64,000 nucleotides of DNA from Glandiceps talaboti (lineage: Eukaryota; Hemichordata; Enteropneusta; Spengelidae). Shown one piece after another: positions 1-11,704 of this stretch. The stretch is taken from contig NC_135554.1 in NCBI RefSeq assembly GCF_964340395.1, positions 5,978,475 to 6,042,474 of the forward strand, given 5' to 3'. The position numbers and the translations under genes were made by a program. Below the pieces are notes generated by a model. The model had not been told where the DNA came from, did not search any database, and was given only the letters and a program-made list of their open reading frames with translations. The first letter of the stretch is position 1; every line of letters begins with the position of its first letter.

Positions 1-199
1 TTTTACTTGCCAAATATTTGCATTTTGGAAATGGCAAGACACGTTCATGTCTTTTTTTATATTGCTTGTTTGACGTCAATAGTGTCTTTTGAAAAGTGGC
101 AGTTTACTTAAAGTCTTGTGGACTGATTTCCAATATGGTGTCAGTCATAATGCTCATTAACATATTAATCTTTTTTACAAATTACAAAAAAAAAATCAT

Positions 200-480
200 C
201 AAAAATAGAAAAGAAGACGTGCTGACTTGAAATGAACAAATCTGAGTAAGCTACCCTCTGTGCATCAACACACCAGTTATCAAAGCAATCTGACAAGTAG
301 TATTTGAGGAGATGATGAAAATATCATTTTTGAAAAAAAATCATAAAAAATTAAAAAAGCACAGATCAACTTGGCATGAACAAATCTGAATAGCCTCATC
401 CCAGGGAACATGCACACCAAATATCGAAGTATTCTGGCCGTTACTGTCGGAGAAGATGGTGAAAATAAAAAAAGTTGACG
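200..480. repeat. Two diverged tandem units of an interspersed repeat
   Basis: Two units of about 145 bases begin with the shared phrase ATGAACAAATCTGA (near 231 and 376). Each goes on through a CATC/CATG-ACAC-CAAATATC-like stretch and ends in GGAGA-GATG-TGAAAAT. It looks like an old, non-coding interspersed repeat. The counterpart in copy B lies near 45973-46253. Confidence 0.45.
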
Positions 481-517
481 GACACCTATGATTCACCTAT
501 ACGTCTATACTCTATAC

Positions 518-805
518 TCAGGCATGACTAACTAGAGCGATGGGATACGGCCTCGAAGGCCTTTCTCTCGTTGAAGTTCCAACATATGTTCGCCTTTTCA
601 TTAACTTTGAAGTTTTTGGACACTTTTTCAAACGTGCATTCAGTCTGTCTATAATGGCATTTAATTCACGTGTACGCCATTTCGGCAGCCACACATTCAC
701 TGTACCATCCTCCTCTACTTCTTCATCGCTCATCAGTTCAGCTCTAACGTCCTTCCACACAGTCCTTTCCTCCTCAATCAGTTTTGCCTCTCGTCTTTTC
801 ATCAT
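518..805 (-). pseudogene. Copy A, terminal exon of a decayed three-exon gene
   Basis: The exon opens after a minus-strand acceptor (TTTTCAAACAG, ending at 806) and ends at TGA 518-520, giving 95 residues. It begins MMKRREAKLIEEER, continues with the acidic patch MSDEEVEEDG and a WLPKW segment, and ends in a basic Arg/Lys- and Pro-containing tail. A charged MSDEE patch followed by a [R/L]P-x-W motif recurs in uncharacterised invertebrate and fish proteins; that family likeness is from memory, not a search. It joins exon 2 (3176-3357) in phase 0. It differs from copy B at six bases and all six change the amino acid. It is called a pseudogene because exon 2 carries an in-frame stop and exon 1 a frameshift. 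Confidence 0.6.
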
Positions 806-1276
806 CTGTTTGAAAAGATAATGTTTTAGTGAGTTACAAGTTCATTAAAATGAAAAATACTTCACACACAAGACAGAGCTTACTATCAACATAGTCAAAA
901 TTCTAAGCTGCTTTAACTGAAAAAGAAAGTTATCTTGATTTTTTAAGATGACGTGGCTCATCATCATGATTGATATATTAAATACCAGTCAAAGAACTGA
1001 ATCATTACAATCTTTGAAAATCAAGATAAATATCAATTTGATTACTTTATTTGTATATTGAGAGCATTTGGTATAGTTTAGATTACTAATATTGTTATCA
1101 GAAATAAATATTAATAGTGGTATTAATAGTGATAATTGATATTGCCCTTTAGTGTGATTAGCGGTATTTTTTCGTATGTATATATACAAACTTCTGGTGA
1201 TTGAATAAGGCAAAGGCACAGTCAACAATAGAAAAGACACATGGTCATCTTGAGTAGAGAGAGAAAGAGCAACCCG
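806..1276. other. Intron-like stretch with no feature seen
   Basis: AT-rich sequence between the terminal exon and the inverted-repeat element, with many in-frame stops on both strands. A minus-strand ORF near 989-1336 has no recognisable motif. Confidence 0.5.
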
Positions 1277-2605
1277 ACATATAAAGAGGAATATGGCTAA
1301 TCTTTGCAAATGTGGGAAATTCAAACTGCTGTACACAGCACAAGCTTCTGGTTATTGTTTTCAGTATTTTTTCTGTACTCTGAGAAATACTCGGGTCATG
1401 AAGCACATATTTGTGTATGTCATAGCACAGGGACCTGCGACCATGTAACTGATTGATTGTTTATTTTTCTGTGGCGAAATGAATCTTACCTTGTATATGA
1501 TATTGATAAAGTAACTCATTGATTTGTGACGATATAAACCTTGTGGTAAAATGTGGCGAAACTTTTTTTTCATTTTCTCTCTTTCAACTGTATATCTCTT
1601 TACTGCCTAAATAAAGACATATTGTCCATTATCTTCCTCTTATCTAAATCCAACCCCAATCTCATAAATACCTACAAATGGGTTGCTGTGAAAATATGCT
1701 TTATCAAAGTTTATGTACCTACACAGGGTTTTGTTCTCATGATTTTCTGTATTTCTAATATTATTTCTTTACATTTCAAATAAAGTTATGATTATTCTTT
1801 CCTCTTACTGTTTTTTTCATCTTTCCTATCATGCAATGTCTTATCAGAGATTATCAGCTTTACATTAATTAGTGGCTTGTTTATCCAGTACAAACTCACT
1901 GGTTATTTGCCCAATTATCGCATTATGCATTGAGTGTAAACATCCACACAAAATAAGATTTCATCACAAAAAATAATCATTCAATCAATTAAATGATAAA
2001 TCAACCACTCAATCAATTACAAGTTTTACATGCCTGTTGCAACCTATGGTCGTTGGATGGTAACTTGGTACACAAATAAGTTGAAAATCAATGTTTGTTT
2101 CACAGAACATAAAAACCTTTCAAAATGAGACAACTTCTCCTTAAACAGCTGTTTAGATTGTGTGTCACTCACGATTATATGTGAAGAACCCAGATAGGGA
2201 ATGTTTATGTTTTGGTGAGTACTTGCCAGTGAGTCATCACAAAATCTCCACCCCAAAAGATACAGACATTCATACTAGTATGCAAAAATAGGACCAGACA
2301 GTCATGCCTTTACCCAAACATTCCCTGTTTGGGTTGTACACACATAATCCTGAGTGACACACAATCTAAACAGCTGTTTGCAGGAGAATTTGTCTCATTT
2401 TGAAAGGTTTTACACTCTATGAAACAAACAGATTGATTTTCAACTAACTTTTGTACCAAGTTACCATCCTACGACATTCACAAACAATTCATACATGTTT
2501 CATGACCCGAGTGTTTCTCAGGGTACAGACAAATGTTGAAAACTATACCCAGAAGCTGATGATCCATACAGCAGTTTGAATTATTTCCCCACAAATGCAC
2601 AGATT
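1277..2605. mobile_element. Possible inverted-repeat element, ~1.3 kb
   Basis: The left segment 1319-1400 reappears as an imperfect reverse complement at 2501-2582; a good shared block is CTGAGAAAnACTCGGGTCATG. Weaker inverted similarity extends outward (CTAATCT-TGC-TTTGTGGG) to roughly 1277 and 2605. The interior contains a second inverted repeat (2049-2475) and a stretch also found at 34618-34812. No transposase was recognised and I could not settle a target-site duplication. It could be a non-autonomous DNA transposon or an inverted duplication of an older repeat. The same structure is present in copy B at about 47053-48367. Confidence 0.4.
2049..2475. repeat. Long inverted repeat (foldback), arms ~170 bp
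   Basis: The left arm 2049-2217 and right arm 2305-2475 are imperfect reverse complements. Shared blocks include GTCGT-GGATGGTAACTTGG at the ends and CTAAACAGCTGTTTA-type sequence inside. The loop is about 90 bases. The arms together could form a long hairpin or be the body of a foldback/MITE-type element. The copy B equivalent is about 47821-48247. Confidence 0.7.
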
Positions 2606-3175
2606 AGCGCCATAATCCCCTATATATTAATAATCACTATGAATGCTAATTTTAAGTTATTCATGACAATTATTTACCTTGTACTGTCTACTCCTCATCT
2701 TCCTCCTTTCTTTCTGTTTCTTTCCATATTCAGCATTCTCATTCTCTCGAAATTTCACTCATAGCGGTTTTTAACAGCCACTGAAAACAAGAATTACAAG
2801 TGGTCACTATTTTTTTCTGATCTCCTATCTAAATGATGTAATTGTTAATTTAACAGCATACAAAAGTAAGATGACCCTGTACAAATCTTGTTGTTTACTT
2901 AAAGGAGGCTGTCTTATTTAATTTTGTACTAAAAAAAAGACTGTAAAAAACAATATTTGCTGCTTGTTCCCTTAAGTATCAATTGCCAAATTCTTCACAA
3001 GACATACCTGTCAGGTTGAGTTATTAGTGAGGCTAATACATCCATGATAAAACTAAGAGTATATACAAGTGTATAGCAACACTGCAATGCCTTTGTTGTG
3101 TATAAGGAGAGTGATGTGTCAGTAGGGAACAGTAACTCAGTAAATGACAACCTGTGATATGAATGTAGTACTTAC

Positions 3176-3357
3176 ACTTAGCTCTGCTGGTGTTTTAACA
3201 CTCTTTTCCTCACTGATGTGTTTCTTTAATTTTTCTGAAATTAATGAATCTATTTTGGTGTCCAAGTGTTCAATAAACATCTCTTGATTGCTTATGATTT
3301 ATTCGCCCCAGCCGTCTATTTTTGTCTCCATACTGGAACATATTCTTCTCACAGCGT
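3176..3357 (-). pseudogene. Copy A, exon 2 with an in-frame TAA stop
   Basis: A minus-strand acceptor (GTCTTAG, ending at 3358) and a consensus donor GTAAGT (3175-3170) bound a 182 bp exon. Entered in phase 1 from exon 1, it reads DAVRRICSSMETKIDGWGE, then TAA at 3299-3301, then IISNQEMFIEHLDTKIDSL and onward for 41 codons to the donor in phase 0. The sequence is Leu/Ile/Glu/Lys-rich, as in a coiled coil. Both splice phases match the neighbouring exons and the TAA is the only break. Copy B has the same TAA, so the nonsense change predates the duplication. Confidence 0.6.
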
Positions 3358-3429
3358 CTAAGACAAAATGTTGAAAAACAAAAAGCATGTTTATAGTTGT
3401 TTGTCGTCTGTCTGTGCAGTAAATCGTTG

Positions 3430-3593
3430 TTAATCTTTGGTGCGAATCAACAGATTAACAACCCTTTGTCGTCCCCTAAACTCATTCCCACCTTCGACAG
3501 GATGCAGCCAAACTGTCTCAAAGTCATCTCGGGGAAACTTCAAGCGTGGGAAAGCAACTAAATCATTGTCACATAGCTCTCCATTTACTTTTT
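3430..3593 (-). pseudogene. Possible alternative terminal exon between exons 1 and 2
   Basis: On the minus strand a weak acceptor (GGTTTGAG) is followed by a 54-codon frame that includes ELCDNDLVAFPRLKFPRDD and FETVWLHPVEGG and ends at TAA 3430-3432. Its phase would fit exon 1. The copy B equivalent (49191-49354) differs by one synonymous base (TTT/TTC). It may be an alternative 3' exon or a coding remnant of something else. I do not recognise a family. Confidence 0.25.
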
Positions 3594-3962
3594 CTCAAAC
3601 CAAAGAACTTTCAATGGGAAAGGATAGTCGTTGTTGTAAATATCGACTTGACACAGAGTACAGTCATATGTGAACAGACTGAACTTACTGATACATTGAT
3701 ACAAAACACTGCATGGAATGTTAGTGGTAATTTTTTGTGTGAAAATATCTTTTTCGGTATGATAATTCCATAATGACGCATTCGACTATCTGTCTATAGA
3801 TACATTTTGCATCTATTGCGGTTTGGATTTTTGTCAGTGTTACTAGTATCGTAAAGTCACTGTTAAGACTCAAATGATTGTTTTATTATCTGCAAATGCT
3901 AAGATGCTAAACCGGACAACGTGAAAAACAAAACAATAAATCAGTACACCGTAAATAAATAC

Positions 3963-4259
3963 CTGTTTCGGTTTGTTGGCGACCCTGCAAATACCTGAAG
4001 CGGTTGAGTGGTGTTTCGATACTAGTGTTGGAACTTGATTCTGAATATCTGTCTGATGCTGCTGCTGATGGTAGGGATCTGACTAGTTGACGACCATGTT
4101 GTCTCTTGTTCACATCACTAGTAGAATAGTCTGACAGCGGTTCAACTGAACTTGTTGTAGAGGACGTTTCATCTATGGGTGAAGTATGTGGGCTGAGAAG
4201 ACAGCGCCGATCACCTCTCCGGTACTAAAGCTCAACGTACGCCGTTTGTTTCTTTCCAT
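3963..4259 (-). pseudogene. Copy A, exon 1, frameshifted by a 4 bp deletion
   Basis: ATG at 4257-4259 opens MERNKRRTLSFSTGEVIGAV; the exon ends before donor GT at 3962-3961 (GAAACAG|GTATTT), leaving phase 1. Relative to copy B, four bases of GGGT/GGGC sequence are missing near 4190, so the reading frame hits TAG about 30 codons in. The downstream half is Ser/Thr/Arg-rich (SAAASDRYSESSSNTS) and still open in another frame. Upstream of this ATG copy A is open in the same frame for about 50 codons (from LPELQSAITTATR), so the original start may lie further up. Three substitutions separate the copies here, all amino-acid changing. Confidence 0.55.
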
Positions 4260-4409
4260 GGTCGCGATGGTGCAAGCGTACGCACAACTGGCCTGGAACT
4301 GACCAACTGAATCAGCTGCAGGAAGTGCTGAAGTTACGCGGATCAGCGCATGGAATTGTGGGTATAACCGTGTAGCGGTGGTAATGGCACTCTGCAGCTC
4401 TGGCAAATT

Positions 4410-5825
4410 TGCGTTTGAACCGTTGGTTTATATATCTCACCGGAACCCAACGATTGTTGTAACTATAGGTTTTGACAATATTACATTGCCCCTCAGCGAT
4501 GAAAGTTGAAAAGTTTCTCAAAATGTCTAGAAATTAAACAGTCAACTTTAGGTCACATACTTCTATGCAAAAACTGAGATGTAGCTTATTAAACAAGAAT
4601 TTATTCATTACATTTATTAATTAAGTTAATTTTATAGTAATTCATTTCTTAGCCAAATTGACAAGAATCACGACAATCTATGCAAAAATTACAAACTCAA
4701 TTTTTTTAAAATTGAAAAAATAATTGAATTAAAACTAGTATCCAGCCTTTAATGTACAATGTACTTCATCTGCACTACACTAGTCTTATTCTGAACATGT
4801 TTTCCTTGCATTGTTTGTTGTCCTAGATTCTAATAAATTTCGACTTCCAAGAATGAATGAAATGCACATTGCAATTTTTTCAATTGAAGCATTTTGAGAA
4901 TCATGTCGACAAATTGGATGCAAAACAATGTACATTTCTTCCATTAATTATAATTGTCACATTGTAATAAACTGGCTAGTTTGTACAATACGAGTACATG
5001 CATGTACAGTTACTCGCGGCTGTGGCCTGGATGTTTATGTTCAGTTACAACGTCGGTAAAAATCGATCTATATATGTGTTGTAAATACTGCTATGCCTAT
5101 CGATACTAGTCGCGCATATTACCATCTGTCTTACTCGATTTTGTCCCTTCAGTCTGGGACTTTGATCGGAGTTCCCGACTTAGCAAGATGGACAATACCA
5201 ATCGAAATGTGTAATGGCCATAATCGTCAGAGAACTCGAGCTCTTGCGCTCATTCATGATGAGAAATGTGGTAGCTTTCCAAAACAACCGATCTGCTCTA
5301 AAGTAGGAACAACGTAACAATCAGTTTGAATTTAAACATGGATGTCAGTGTTGGTTCAGGCTGCTTTTACATGCAAACTGTAGGGTTGCAATCTTGGAGT
5401 TACTCCGCCCGGGGAATAACCAAAACCAATATTTTAGGCAAAAAATATCCTTTCTGATATCATGCTACCTTATCAGTTAATTTGTACATTTTGACTGTTT
5501 TAGGGCGTTTTACTCAGCTTACACTGTTAAAAGAATATTTACAGGGAGCATACGCCGCACGTCACTCGAGCTCACAACTGGGGTTCCAAGGATCGAGGAG
5601 CTCAGATCTAGTGTGGCATAAATGACGTTAGTTCGGAAATTTTGAAGGTAGACATACACCAGATTCCAGTGTTAGCTGCAAGTTTCTTGTAATTAACATC
5701 AGTTTCGATTCACCCGATCATACCAAAACCTCATGAAAAGTATGCCTTTCCTCATACCAATCAGGATAAGAAACATCAAAAAACACCCTTTGTGCGGACC
5801 TTCCCCGTATTGCCATGTATGTTTA
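4410..5825. other. No gene seen (A/T-rich spacer)
   Basis: The stretch is rich in short A/T tracts. A 74-codon plus-strand ORF at 5093-5317 is not kept open in copy B because of indels, so I do not call it a gene. Confidence 0.5.
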
Positions 5826-6153
5826 GTTCTTATATAGCGCTTTCTTCCACTCCGTTATAAAAGCGCTTTACAATTATTACCTGGCATCGGATCAGAACGG
5901 CACAACGCGACCCTTTAAACTTCCTCAACTCCCCGGAGAGCATACAATCCGTGCAGCCATTCGAGCGCACCTGATTAAAGCCTCCACATTGCAACCTACA
6001 CCCAACCAGGTCCCCACTTATACAGCTGGGTTGACTGATGCACAGTCATGGTTCAAATCCATGCCCAAGGAGCCACTCAGAATCAAACAGCAAGCAGCGA
6101 CGGGGCTCGAACCAGTGTGCGAAATTAACGCCGGTCCTTCGGCCCGAGACCAA
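5826..6153 (-). repeat. SINE-like interspersed repeat (minus orientation)
   Basis: Read on the minus strand, the element starts with a tRNA-like pol III B-box match (GGTTCGAGCCCC, near 6106-6117) and ends toward 5826 with a TAAAGCGCTTT / AGCGCTATATAAG region. The internal sequence includes CAACCAGGTCCCC and CAGCTGGGTTGACTG on the plus strand. I recognise this general sequence as an abundant repeat of marine invertebrate genomes, from memory. No intact A box or cloverleaf was found. The copy B equivalent is 51590-51922. Confidence 0.5.
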
Positions 6154-7305
6154 CAGATTTCCGTTCGGACCGACAGTTTTTCAGAATTACCTTATCGGTC
6201 CTTATGACCAATTGAAATTTGGAGTAAACAATATCATTTATTCAAAGATAAATTCAATTTCAACTATGGATCTGATCTTGTGTTACCTATTTTACTCTCG
6301 ACATCTCGTTCAAGTCAAGCGACACAGAGCTAGCTCGCTATGTGCTGTTGTCAATGTTGATATCATGTCTACATATGACGTAGCATACAGCATTTATTTT
6401 ATGAAATTATGTTAGCAAACACATGATTGGCTGAATTTCTCTAATTATTTGTGTCTGACTAATCAGAACGTCATAGACATTCAGACTCAATTTACGCATT
6501 CAGCACATGCGTCTACTTTCCGCCATACAGTAATCACTGTTGTAAAGTTTACTGTTCGAAGTGTATGAAACTTTTAACGTGTTTGAGTTCCACGTTGTAT
6601 TTATAAAGTATGTGGCGATATTTAGAAGGCGGAAATGAGCTTCCGAAGAAGAAGACGAAACAGACACTGTTTTTTTAAAGGATGGTATTAAAGCTGGTAA
6701 ATGTTAGCGGGTTTCCCGATCAATTTACCGGAGTTCCCCATGTGTGTGGCCATGATCAAAACAAACTGACGGAAAACATATACACTACTCTGAAAATGGC
6801 GTTTTAACTGATAAAGAAGGCAGGTACACTTCGTAAGATATCTTCAGTACGATTGGTCTTTTTTGTAAAAACAGTAAAAAAAATGCGTAGTCTGATTGCT
6901 TTCAATTTGATGTATATGATAATGTATGTCCTGCTATGTTGTAATCAACGTATAAACTTAGAAATGTTGCATTTTTGTTGCCATTGTTGTATCTGGAAAA
7001 ATACTGCATCATGCCAAACACGGGTACGTAGTGGTTGACACATTACAGTACAGTTACCATATCACGTTCCCACGTCAAAAAAACTCGCACTGTAAGACAT
7101 GATTAGCTATAGTTCTCTTCATCATGGTCAGATTTCTTACACAAACAGTTAGAGACGATACTCAATACACCGTGCACGGTAGGGTATACGGGTAGGGCTT
7201 CATGGGAGGGGGGCTTCATTACATATGAGACTGAAGGAAGACGACACCGGGCCGTGTCACTGTGTGGATGGAAATTGAAATAAAGCGAATACACAGTTTT
7301 CTGCT
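6154..7305. other. No gene seen
   Basis: Only short ORFs without recognisable motifs. The short homopurine run near 6644-6660 (GAAGAAGAAGACG) is unremarkable. Confidence 0.5.
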
Positions 7306-7671
7306 ATGATGAATTTGTGGTCTAAGTTCGCTAAGGGTGGGAAAGCTACATTGTCATTAGCTGTTGATACAGACGACTTTGGATTGTGTGATTCAGAATT
7401 TAGTGAATCGTACAGAGAGGAAGGAGAGGACTGTCACCTCTTAGAGATTGCAGATAATGTAGATTTATTGATTCATTCACCAATATTATCTACAATCTAT
7501 GGATCTGTATTTCTATGGTGGAATGAATACATTCAGTCTCGGGCCACTATAGTCTATAGGAACAGATTATGCGAGAATGAATATTCAGTCTCTGGGTTCA
7601 TAGTTACAAAGGATAATCTCTACTCACAGAGTCAAAAAGTATTTGGTTGTGAATCCAAAATTTACTTTTAA
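7306..7671 (+). CDS. Unassigned 121-codon ORF, copy A
   Basis: ATGATGAATTTGTGG opens a 121-residue frame ending at TAA. It is acidic and Ser/Tyr-rich (TDDFGLCDSEFSESYREEGE near residues 22-42), with an aromatic stretch FLWWNEY near residues 69-75 and no signal peptide or transmembrane helix. I do not recognise it. The frame is intact in copy B (53076-53441) with seven substitutions, six of them amino-acid changing, so conservation of the frame between recent copies is weak evidence for function. A 17 bp inverted repeat spans its 3' end, and a G-rich repeat family starts 60 bp downstream. It could be an exon, a repeat-derived frame or chance. Confidence 0.3.
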   Translation: MMNLWSKFAKGGKATLSLAVDTDDFGLCDSEFSESYREEGEDCHLLEIADNVDLLIHSPILSTIYGSVFLWWNEYIQSRATIVYRNRLCENEYSVSGFIVTKDNLYSQSQKVFGCESKIYF

Positions 7672-7696
7672 GTTGTATTTTTTGACTCTGTGAGTG
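7622..7696. repeat. Perfect 17 bp inverted repeat around the ORF stop
   Basis: ACTCACAGAGTCAAAAA (about 7622-7638) is repeated as its reverse complement TTTTTGACTCTGTGAGT (about 7680-7696), with a 41 base loop containing the TAA of the ORF. It is retained in copy B near 53393-53470. Confidence 0.6.
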
Positions 7697-7732
7697 GAAA
7701 TTTCCAATTGTAAGAACAGATTGATATTGAAT

Positions 7733-8100
7733 TAGGGGGTGGGTCACATTTTACACACCTGTTCTTGGGGAGGGTCATATTTTGCATTATAATATTTGGG
7801 GGAGGGTCACATTTTACAATCCGTGGGTTTTTTTTACCAAAAAGCGGCTACTTGTCTTTATCTATATTTCCATCATGTTGTGACATTTGTTTTGTTCCGG
7901 GTGATCGCCGCCATCACACATCTGACCCCGTGTAATACACAACCCCCACTTTATGCAGTTGTCATGGGGAGGGTAATGTTTTACAATATTGGACAAAGGG
8001 GCGGGTCACTTTTTACAAATGGAGAATGGGGAGGGTCACGTTTTACTTAACAGAACACGTGTGATTTCCTCCGGCCCTCCCCCTCCTGTAAATACTGACG
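7733..8100. repeat. GGGAGGGTCACATTTTACA repeat family, locus 1
   Basis: The phrase GGGAGGGTCA(C/T)-TTTTACA or close variants recurs five or six times at irregular 35-60 bp spacing. It is followed by CACGTGTGATTTCCTCC and TGTAAATACTGACGGCTCC. The same blocks occur in reverse orientation at 35870-36200 and 37895-38010, and in copy B at 53510-53605 plus 54203-54365. In two frames it spells Gly-rich pseudo-repeats such as GGSxFT and GRVTFY. It is best read as an old dispersed repeat, possibly a decayed coding repeat. Confidence 0.65.
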
Positions 8101-11100
8101 GCTCCCTAACCATTCACCCATCATGACTCCATGGTTGTTGCCCCATCATTCACGATCGACTCACGAGCATTTGACCTAAATTTGAATGAAACTAATATAT
8201 AGTTTCAGATAGAGATATATAGATTCATGTAATGTATATACATATATGCATGTGTGTGCATATACCCAGTATTAGTATATGTGAGTGTGGGTGGTTGATG
8301 GAATTAAATATGAGTAGTTCGCAATCAATGTTTTCGTTTATGTGAACAGTTTCGCATGCACATATGCCAACCTGCGATACTAGTTTCAGCTATAAGCCTG
8401 GGGTTCGTTCCACTGCCATTCAGTAACAACTAAGTAATTCAAAAGCAACTATGAGTATTTCTTTGTTCAATGAAAATCAAATTAGCGAACATTTGGCTTT
8501 ACCCCCAATGTAGCAGCTACTACGTTTTCCTCGCGCAGCTTTGTCCTTAGTTCTTGTTGTCACACTCAATTTTTTCACAATAAACAGTAGATTTCGAACA
8601 CTTGGCTGTTTGTTGTCTGATAATATCATTTGCTGTCTAATATTTGACATAAACTATAAGTTAGAGTATGTATAATATTATGAAACAATACCGTCCGTCT
8701 CGTAATGACCTCAATTTGGTATTTTCCCTGGATAACCTCTAGGAGGTTACAATCTAATACAGTGTACTAGTATTAAACATGTCAATAACTCTATGACGTT
8801 GCCCTCGCCTCTTCAGCCTTTGCAAGATACCACAAGGGTACCTTTCATCGGACAATGACGGTCAATGTATGATAAAATATAATATCAAGTCAAAACTCAA
8901 ATGCGAACCGAACTTAGATGTTGGATATGGCAAAGTGCTGCGTTGCTCGCTTTGCTAGGATAATATAAGTCAACATCGACGTTGATCCTAAACCAGAATA
9001 AAAAAGAAAGGGTCAGTTTTACCGTATAATTATTATTTTCCATTGCAATAAGCATAGATAACCCAAGTGCTTTCAAAACAAGTGATCCAACGTACAGGTA
9101 CTCTCCAACTCTGAGAATACATAAATATCACGCTATTAGCTTTCAGACATTGCGGTACATTGTAATATGGTATAGACTGGTTTCACAAGCATGCCGTCTA
9201 CAATCAATTTCATCAGTTATAAATACTGATGTTCGAAGGAATAAATTCGCATATTTGAGTACATAGCTTGACATTCAAACATGGTATTGGTACTGTGCAT
9301 GGCATTGTTCATATCGCATGTGCAGCCAACGAAGCTGTTTGTGCGAAAAGCTGTTCGTACACCGGCCCTTTGTCTTTTCTATTGTCAGGGAAGGATTGGC
9401 TAGAGCTGGGGGCCGACCCGATACTTCACCGGGCAACGTATATAAGCTGCAAGGGAATGGGAAAAGGTAGTTGGAAGCAGGCGGTCTCGGTGTGTTTTTT
9501 TCCCAGAAGTTATTACATTTTGTTATTTTTGTTATATATAAACTTCACAAGATATAAATCAATGGTGTTATACCAGTGATTTTTGTCCTCATTTGTTACA
9601 AAACCTGGTGCCTTTGTGCTACACAGGATAACCAAATACCATAAAAGATATTTGCGGTCGGGGTTCGTTTTTATCCACGAGAGCAGCGGAGAGGGGAGAA
9701 AGGGTAGATCATACATGTAACACCGGGATGTAACACTGCAGTTGGAGGGCAAATGCAAGCAAGTTCCACTTTCCCCTTTAATCTTGATACAAACAGTGTA
9801 AATGGTGTTTATTATTTTCTTTTGACTCGCTGTAATAATTTCAGAAATGTCTCGTTGGCTGCACCTTTGTGATACCATCGCCTTTTCTTACGAATTTACC
9901 TGATCGACTGCATCTTTCATGTTGTGTGCAACTTATAATACTGAAACAATACTCACAAACGCAACTTCTATATATTCATGTATATTTGTTAATCGTGTTT
10001 GTGACAGTTAAAATTTTCTTCTAACATGATCATTCGACTGACCGAAAACGACTCACACAAAATCAGTTAAATAGCAGTAAGCGCCCAGTTACGGTTTCAC
10101 ACAGATATATCCGTGGTTTCCAAACGGCATGGCTTATCTTACACATAATTATAGTCGTTGTTGCCTCATATAATGTATGGATTATTCAGTTATAGCATAG
10201 ACCATCTACCAACATTGGTGAAGGGCCTATGGGTACAGTATGAATTGAGCCGGCTCAAGCATGGGAGTTTCTTTGTGTAACCCCCACCCCACCCACCCCC
10301 GTCAAATAAATTGATAAATTGAATAACATGACATATTTATATATGCAACTTTGCGAAGCATAGCGTAATCGATTATGTCACGGAAACGAGTGCAAAAAAG
10401 AAAACAACTTAAAATTATGCCAGAAAATTCATAGAATTGACTTAAGTTAAATATACCTCCAGAAACAACAGGACATTTTGGTATCGTCGCACAAACTCTC
10501 CCATGAGAGCCAATCTAAATGTGTACGTATGGATATTCTAGGTGATATGAATTAATCACACCACGAAACAATGGTATTATTACTATTATACGAGAAATGG
10601 ACGACATCGGACTGTCTCTTTTTGATACACCGGCGACGCATTGAATAAATATATCATGGAGTTGTACATGTATTTGTCAAAATATAAAAACCTGGTATAA
10701 ACGAAAGTGGGTCTTTCGTTTTGTGCATGTCAATTATAAGTCCAGTCTGATCACTGCAAAGAGTCAGTGCTTTGCTCAAGCTGCTTGATGTGTTTGTAGC
10801 TTACAGTCCGTTATAGTTACCTACACAAATCAAGATGCTCAGGAGCATTAATTTGGTACACTAGTTTTTAAAGTATTGATGTACATAATCAAGGAAATAT
10901 GATGCAATGATCTCCCTTCCGTTGAATATGTGGTAGCAGCCATGCAATTTTTTTTATTCCTGTGGTGTTATTGATCAGCAGAAACAAATGTTTGTAAGAC
11001 ATCAATCAATAACCGTTAACATAGACATGTCATGCATACATGTACACGCCAATTTACTAATATACTTATAATAAAGTTGTTGTTGTTATCTCCCCGTACT

Positions 11101-11596
11101 GAAACGTGTGCGTGCGTTCGTATTTGGACACTGGTCACCCGCACATTTTATTATTTGTAGGGTGGGCCGGCCAGTTACTATTGCAGTAATGTACAAGAAA
11201 TGTCAGCCCTGGTCGAGTATCAGTAATTATGGCTATTGGAATGAGTGGATGAATTACTTGTAAAGTTGTATGAATGGATTCCAGATTGGTTATAACTGGT
11301 ATACTGTCTTATGTCGTGGACGAGGTCAAAATACTGCATCACATTCATAATACATGCACAACTACACACAGCCACAAGTACGACTACAATGATTTTCTCA
11401 AACAGATAGTTGATGTAATACATAACAGGATATGGAAAACTTTAGATTTAATACCCTATCTAGGGTGTATTTGGCTATTTTGTTTCATTCCATGCGAAAT
11501 GGTATAGAGTATACTTGTATGGAGCAAAACAAAAAGGCCAAACGCACAGGTTAAAGTCGTATCGATAGTGATCCGATTTAGGCAACCTACACATAT
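8101..11596. other. Long spacer without a supported gene
   Basis: The 103-codon plus ORF at 9268-9579 and its antisense partner show no domain and no codon-like pattern. Near 11065 the phrase AATAAAGTTGTTGTTGTT resembles the 3' tail of a retroelement, without coding sequence attached. The sequence is otherwise featureless on both strands and nearly identical to 54366-57871. Confidence 0.5.
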
Positions 11597-11704
11597 ATAC
11601 ACAAATCGGGAATTTGTGTCATACTTTATTGATGATATCGAAGTACGTTTTATTTTCATCACAGTAACTCTACTGTGTTTTCATATAAACTACGGAGCAA
11701 CCGG
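11597..11704 (+). repeat. 108 bp direct repeat, first unit
   Basis: The block running from ATACACAAATCGGGAATTTG to ACTACGGAGCAACCGG recurs at 12195-12302 with only a handful of differences, about 600 bp downstream. It is shared by copy B (57872-57979), so the internal duplication predates the large one. Confidence 0.85.

Noticed and set aside
540-821. 93-codon plus-strand ORF
   Set aside because: It is the antisense shadow of the minus-strand terminal exon, which has a splice acceptor and coding-like composition.
6040-6120. A functional tRNA gene
   Set aside because: A B-box-like GGTTCGAGCCCC and a GGTTCAAATCC are present, but no cloverleaf or A box; both sit inside a longer repeat.
9268-9579. 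103-codon ORF present in both copies
   Set aside because: No domain, no codon-like conservation to judge, and an equally long overlapping antisense ORF. Retention in a recent duplicate is uninformative.
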